A stretch of DNA of 64,000 bases from Streptomyces nymphaeiformis (GTDB lineage: Bacteria; Actinomycetota; Actinomycetes; Streptomycetales; Streptomycetaceae), in assembly GCF_014203895.1 (NCBI RefSeq), contig NZ_JACHJY010000009.1, positions 310,001 through 374,000 on the forward strand, in the 5' to 3' direction. The notes beneath the pieces are model-generated. The model saw only the letters and a list, made by a program, of their open reading frames with translations, made no database searches and had not been told where the DNA came from. The stretch's first letter is position 1. Each line of letters starts with the position of its first letter. The position numbers were made by a program, and so were the translations under genes. Shown here piece after piece: positions 60,709 to 64,000 of this stretch.

Positions 60709-61947
60709 TCAGATCGGCAGAGTGACGCGCATCACGAGTCCGCCGCCCTCGCGCGGCTCCGCGATGATACGGCCGCCGTGGGCGCGGGCCACGGACCGCG
60801 CGATCGACAGGCCGAGACCGACCCCCTTGTCGCTGCCGGTCCGCTCCTGCCGGAGCCTTCTGAACGGCTCGAAGAGGTTGTCGATCTCGTACGCGGGGAC
60901 CACCGGTCCCGTGTTCGAGACGACCAGGACCGCCTGGCCGTCCTTGGCCTCGGTGGTGACCTCCACCCAGCCGCCCTCCGGCACGTTGTACCGCACGGCG
61001 TTCTGGAGCAGGTTCAGGACGATCCGTTCGAGCAGGACGCCGTTGCCCTGGACGACGGCGGGCTCGCGCTCGCCGCGGATCTCCACGCCCTTGGCGTCGG
61101 CCTCGGCGTGCACCTGGTCGACGCCCCGCTCGGCGACCTCGGCCAGGTCGACGGGTTTGCGCTCGATGATCTGGTTGTCGCTCCGCGCGAGCAGCAGCAG
61201 GCCCTCGACGAGCTGTTCGCTGCGCTCGTTGGTGGCGAGCAGGGTCTTGCCGAGCTGATGGAGCTCCACCGGCGCCCCGGGGTCCGAGAGGTGGACCTCC
61301 AGGAGGGTGCGGTTGATCGCGAGCGGGGTCCGCAGCTCGTGCGAGGCGTTCGCGACGAACCGCTGCTGGGCCGTGAAGGCCCGCTCCAGGCGGTCCAGCA
61401 TCTCGTCGAAGGTGTCGGCGAGCTCCTTGAGCTCGTCGTCCGGGCCGTCCAGCTCGATCCGCCGGGACAGGTCCGAACTGGCCACCTGGCGGGCGGTCCG
61501 GGTGATCCGGCCGAGCGGGGAGAGCACCCGTCCCGCCATGGCGTAGCCGAAGGCGAAGGCGATGATGCTCAGGCCGAGCAGGGCGAAGAGGGACCGGCGC
61601 AGGAGGTCTTCCAGGGCGATGTCGCTCTGGTGCCGGAGGCACAGCGTGACCGCGTCGTTGAGCTGGTCGCCGGTGGGCGACTCGGGCAGCCGGCACCAGG
61701 AGGTGGTGGGCTGGACCGTGCCGTTGACGACCTTGAAGGGCAGCTGGCTGGTGCTGTCGCTGAGGGCCTGGGCGGTGAACAGGTAGATGATCGACAGCAG
61801 CAGGATGCCGGCGATCAGGAACATCCCGCCGTACAGCAGCGTGAGCCGTATCCGGATGGTCGGGCGCAGCAGCGGCCGGACGGGGTCGCGGGGGTCCCAG
61901 GTGGGTTTCGGGGGCGCCTGGGGGTGGGGCGCGGGGGTCGTGGCCAT
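60709..61947 (-). CDS. cutS: Sensor histidine kinase CutS
   Basis: The 412-residue kinase has two transmembrane helices (about 33-58 and 118-140), an extracytoplasmic loop with Cys85 and Cys103, a HAMP domain, the phosphoacceptor in NASHELRTPLA (His203), and the ATPase domain (NLLQNAVRYNVPEGG; GVGLGLSIARSVARAHGG). The two external Cys are the feature proposed for thiol/disulfide sensing in CutS, and CutRS has been linked to secretion stress in Streptomyces. It starts 4 bases after cutR, so the pair is co-translated. Confidence 0.9.
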   Translation of the reverse strand: MATTPAPHPQAPPKPTWDPRDPVRPLLRPTIRIRLTLLYGGMFLIAGILLLSIIYLFTAQALSDSTSQLPFKVVNGTVQPTTSWCRLPESPTGDQLNDAVTLCLRHQSDIALEDLLRRSLFALLGLSIIAFAFGYAMAGRVLSPLGRITRTARQVASSDLSRRIELDGPDDELKELADTFDEMLDRLERAFTAQQRFVANASHELRTPLAINRTLLEVHLSDPGAPVELHQLGKTLLATNERSEQLVEGLLLLARSDNQIIERKPVDLAEVAERGVDQVHAEADAKGVEIRGEREPAVVQGNGVLLERIVLNLLQNAVRYNVPEGGWVEVTTEAKDGQAVLVVSNTGPVVPAYEIDNLFEPFRRLRQERTGSDKGVGLGLSIARSVARAHGGRIIAEPREGGGLVMRVTLPI

Positions 61948-61951
61948 CGGG

Positions 61952-62605
61952 TCAGATCCGATACCCGGAGCCGGGGACGGTGACGATGACCGGCGGCTCG
62001 CCGAGCTTGCGCCGCAGGGTCATGACGGTGACGCGCACGACGTTGGTGAACGGATCGGTGTTCTCGTCCCAGGCCTTCTCCAGGAGCTGCTCGGCCGAGA
62101 CGACGGCGCCCTCGCTGCGCATGAGGACCTCCAGGACGGCGAACTCCTTCGGTGCGAGCTGGACCTCGCGGCCCTCGCGGAAGACCTCGCGGCGGTTGGG
62201 GTCGAGCTTGATGCCGGCGCGCTCCAGGACGGGCGGGAGCGGGACGGTGGTGCGGCGGCCGAGGGCGCGCACGCGCGCGGTGAGCTCGGTGAAGGCGAAG
62301 GGCTTGGGGAGGTAGTCGTCCGCCCCGAGCTCCAGGCCCTCGACGCGGTCGCTGACGTCGCCGGAGGCGGTGAGCATCAGGACGCGGGTGGGCATGCCGA
62401 GCTCGACGATCTTGCGGCAGACGTCGTCGCCGTGGACGAGCGGGAGGTCGCGGTCGAGGACGACGACGTCGTAGTCGTTGACCCCGACGCGCTCCAGGGC
62501 CGCGGCGCCGTCGTACACGACGTCGACGGCCATGGCCTCCCGGCGCAGTCCGGTGGCCACCGCATCGGCGAGCAGCTGCTCGTCCTCGACGACGAGTACG
62601 CGCAC
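61952..62605 (-). CDS. cutR: Response regulator CutR
   Basis: The 217-residue OmpR-type regulator has a receiver domain (acidic pocket VEDEQ, phosphoacceptor Asp51 in VVVLDRDLPLVHG, LGADDYLPKPFAFTE) and a winged helix (VQLAPKEFAVLEVLMRSEGA; VRVTVMTLRRKLGEPPVI). GTG 62605 has GGAAGG upstream. Relatives are tied to control of secretion stress and antibiotic output. An 11-bp-period direct repeat about 95 bases upstream could be its autoregulatory site. Confidence 0.9.
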   Translation of the reverse strand: MRVLVVEDEQLLADAVATGLRREAMAVDVVYDGAAALERVGVNDYDVVVLDRDLPLVHGDDVCRKIVELGMPTRVLMLTASGDVSDRVEGLELGADDYLPKPFAFTELTARVRALGRRTTVPLPPVLERAGIKLDPNRREVFREGREVQLAPKEFAVLEVLMRSEGAVVSAEQLLEKAWDENTDPFTNVVRVTVMTLRRKLGEPPVIVTVPGSGYRI

Positions 62606-62967
62606 GTCGTTAATCCTTCCCGTTGAGCCGCTGTCCGGGGTGGGACCGGCTGAAAACTGAGCACTGACTGTGCGTGTCCATCCTGCCCCGTACGCGCGTA
62701 AACCGGCTGTAAGACGGCGGTGCGGGGCCTCCGGCGGGAGGGGGCGCGCGGCGGGGCGCGTGCGCCGGAACGAAGAATTCACCGGATTCTCGGGCCAGTT
62801 GAGGTTTCTCTGAGGAACGGGCTGGGGAGGACGACTGCACACCCCGTGATCACGCCCTGTATGTGGCGCGCCACCTACCGCTCTCTGTCCCCCAGAGTTC
62901 GCAGTGCGTGATCCACCCACCCTCGGCACACCCCCGTGCCACCGGACCCACGAGGAGGGGGCGCACG
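62606..62967. other. Divergent intergenic region between cutR and the 57-residue gene
   Basis: No gene is seen in these 362 bases. It contains the GTAA direct repeat at 62698-62719 and must hold promoters in both directions. Confidence 0.6.
62698..62719. promoter_or_regulatory. Direct repeat with 11-bp period upstream of cutR
   Basis: GTAAACCGGCT and GTAAGACGGCG are adjacent and agree at 8 of 11 positions. An 11-bp direct-repeat period is typical of OmpR/PhoB-family regulator sites. Confidence 0.45.
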
Positions 62968-63141
62968 ATGGACGCTTTCACCGCAGGACTGCTGCACCGC
63001 ATCAGGACCACGCAGACGGACCTCACGCGGGCCCGTGAGACGGGCGACGACTACCTGGCGGAGGTGGAGCAGGCGGAGCTTGACGACCTGCACCGGCTGG
63101 CCGCCGAGCACGGCGTGGAGGTGGCCGCGCCGGGCGTCTGA
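62968..63141 (+). CDS. Small conserved protein of unknown function (57 residues)
   Basis: The product begins MDAFTAGLLHRIRTTQTDLT and is a predicted helical hairpin with alternating charged residues (ETGDDYLAEVEQAELDDLHR). AGGAGGGG lies 8 bases before ATG 62968, one of the best ribosome sites in the window, so the gene is probably real although short. Similar small proteins occur in Streptomyces; no function is known. A terminator follows 43 bases after the stop. Confidence 0.7.
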   Translation: MDAFTAGLLHRIRTTQTDLTRARETGDDYLAEVEQAELDDLHRLAAEHGVEVAAPGV

Positions 63142-63184
63142 CCCGTCTCACCCGGACCCTGTCCGACCTCGAGCACGTACGCGT

Positions 63185-63215
63185 GGGCCCCGGTGCCGTC
63201 CCGGCACCGGGGCCC
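63185..63215. terminator. 14-bp perfect stem terminator
   Basis: GGGCCCCGGTGCCG (63185-63198) pairs with CGGCACCGGGGCCC (63202-63215) over loop TCC. It lies between the convergent 57-residue gene and the inositol monophosphatase gene. Confidence 0.8.
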
Positions 63216-63237
63216 TCGTGCGTCCGCCCGGCAGGCG

Positions 63238-64000
63238 CTAGTCGTGCCAGGCCCCCAGCTCCTCCAGGAGCTCCTGGAGGGGCGCGAAGAGGCCCGGGGA
63301 GGCCGCGAGCACCAGTTCGCCGGACTCCGGCTCCCCGGGGCGGCCGCCCGTGAGGCCGCCCGCCTCGCGGGCGATGAGCGCGCCCGCCGCGAGGTCCCAG
63401 GGGTTGAGGCCGCGCTCGTAGTACGCGTCGAGGCGACCGGCCGCGACGTCGCAGAGGTCGATGGCGGCCGAGCCTCCGCGGCGGATGTCGCGGACGCGCG
63501 GGATGACCCGCTGGGCCACGTCGGCCTGGTGGGCGCGGCGGGCCTGGACGTACCCGAAGCCGGTGCCCAGGAGGGCCTGGTCGAGCGCGGGCGAGGGGCG
63601 GACGGCGAGGCGCCGCTCCCCCTCGTACGCGCCGCCGCCGAGGACGGCCCGGTACGTCTCGCCGCGCATCGGGGCCTCGACGACGCCGACGACGGTCTCG
63701 CCGTCCCGCTCGGCGGCGATCGAGACCGCCCAGGTGGGGAGGCCGTACAGGTAGTTCACCGTGCCGTCGAGCGGGTCGATCACCCAGCGGACCCCGCTCG
63801 TCCCGGGGCTCGACGCGCCCTCCTCGCCGAGGAAGCCGTCGTGCGGGCGGTGCTCGGAGAGGAAGCCGGTGATCAGCTTCTCGGCGGCGATGTCCATCTC
63901 GGTGACGACGTCGATGGGGCTCGACTTGGTCTTCGCCACGGCCAGGTCGTCCGGCCGGCCGTCGCGCAGCAGCGCTCCGGCCCGCCGGGCGGCCTCCAGG
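63238..64000 (-). CDS. Inositol monophosphatase family protein (5' truncated by window)
   Basis: The 253 visible C-terminal residues show the family motifs DVVTEMDIAAEKLI, FLGEEGASS (metal Glu), WVIDPLDGTVNYLYGLP (metal Asp residues) and GLNPWDLAAGALIAREAGG. It hydrolyses inositol 1-phosphate or a related sugar phosphate with magnesium. The frame stays open to the window edge, so the start codon is beyond 64000. Placement next to cutRS matches other Streptomyces genomes. Confidence 0.88.
   Translation of the reverse strand, partial: LEAARRAGALLRDGRPDDLAVAKTKSSPIDVVTEMDIAAEKLITGFLSEHRPHDGFLGEEGASSPGTSGVRWVIDPLDGTVNYLYGLPTWAVSIAAERDGETVVGVVEAPMRGETYRAVLGGGAYEGERRLAVRPSPALDQALLGTGFGYVQARRAHQADVAQRVIPRVRDIRRGGSAAIDLCDVAAGRLDAYYERGLNPWDLAAGALIAREAGGLTGGRPGEPESGELVLAASPGLFAPLQELLEELGAWHD

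Overview
The window reads as chromosomal DNA of a Streptomyces or close relative. It has very high G+C, frequent GTG and TTG starts, many 4-base ATGA/GTGA gene overlaps, and a right-hand block (trkA-like pair, DUF3159, OB-fold protein, kdpE/kdpD, DUF3710, dut, DUF3093, DUF4193, cutS/cutR, inositol monophosphatase) that I recognise as a conserved Streptomyces core neighbourhood. No rRNA, tRNA or CRISPR array was seen.

Region 1 (2-19469, + strand) is one long polysaccharide biosynthesis operon, entered part-way through an asparagine-synthase gene. It encodes a fused zinc-type dehydrogenase/Gfo-Idh-MocA oxidoreductase, a heparinase II/III-like protein, a beta-helix lipoprotein, a polymerase/ligase-like membrane protein, GT4 and GT2 glycosyltransferases, a Wzx-like flippase and a pyruvyl transferase. 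It also carries a sugar-nucleotide cassette: cytidylyltransferase, SDR, sugar C-methyltransferase, PIG-L deacetylase, DUF4910, 3,5-epimerase and a PLP aminotransferase. The likely product is a surface or exported polysaccharide with an unusual, possibly C-methylated and CDP-activated, sugar. A PAP2 phosphatase converges on its end.

Region 2 (20200-26088) is accessory and partly decayed. It opens with an intact two-gene unit: a small EACC1-like protein translationally coupled to a caspase-GAF-PAS-GGDEF fusion. This is the best candidate for an undescribed signalling or conflict system. It is followed on the - strand by an immunity-like gene overlapping a frameshifted polymorphic-toxin C-terminus, then by debris of other toxin-type and unknown genes.

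Region 3 (26089-44280) is a fructan-utilisation island. System A has a LacI regulator, a ribose/fructose-type ABC transporter (ATPase, permease, binding lipoprotein), a PfkB fructokinase and a secreted GH32 levanase. Its divergent promoters carry repeats of a TGTCATCGWTGACA operator. System B (- strand) has its own LacI regulator, an oligosaccharide ABC transporter (binding lipoprotein, two permeases), an intracellular and a secreted GH32 enzyme and a broken PfkB kinase. An imperfect direct repeat (70/78 identical over its core) brackets about 20 kb around this island, from 25370 to 45709.

Region 4 (44281-64000) has a short stretch of debris (a truncated amino-acid permease and an orphan C-terminus) and then core genes: a TRAM-type RNA methyltransferase, an APC permease, two TrkA-type potassium regulators, DUF3159 and OB-fold proteins, KdpE/KdpD without kdpFABC, an ABC ATPase, DUF3710, dUTPase, a thioesterase, DUF3093, an EcsC-like protein, DUF4193, CutS/CutR, a 57-residue conserved protein and an inositol monophosphatase truncated by the window end. 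Several strong hairpin terminators separate these units.
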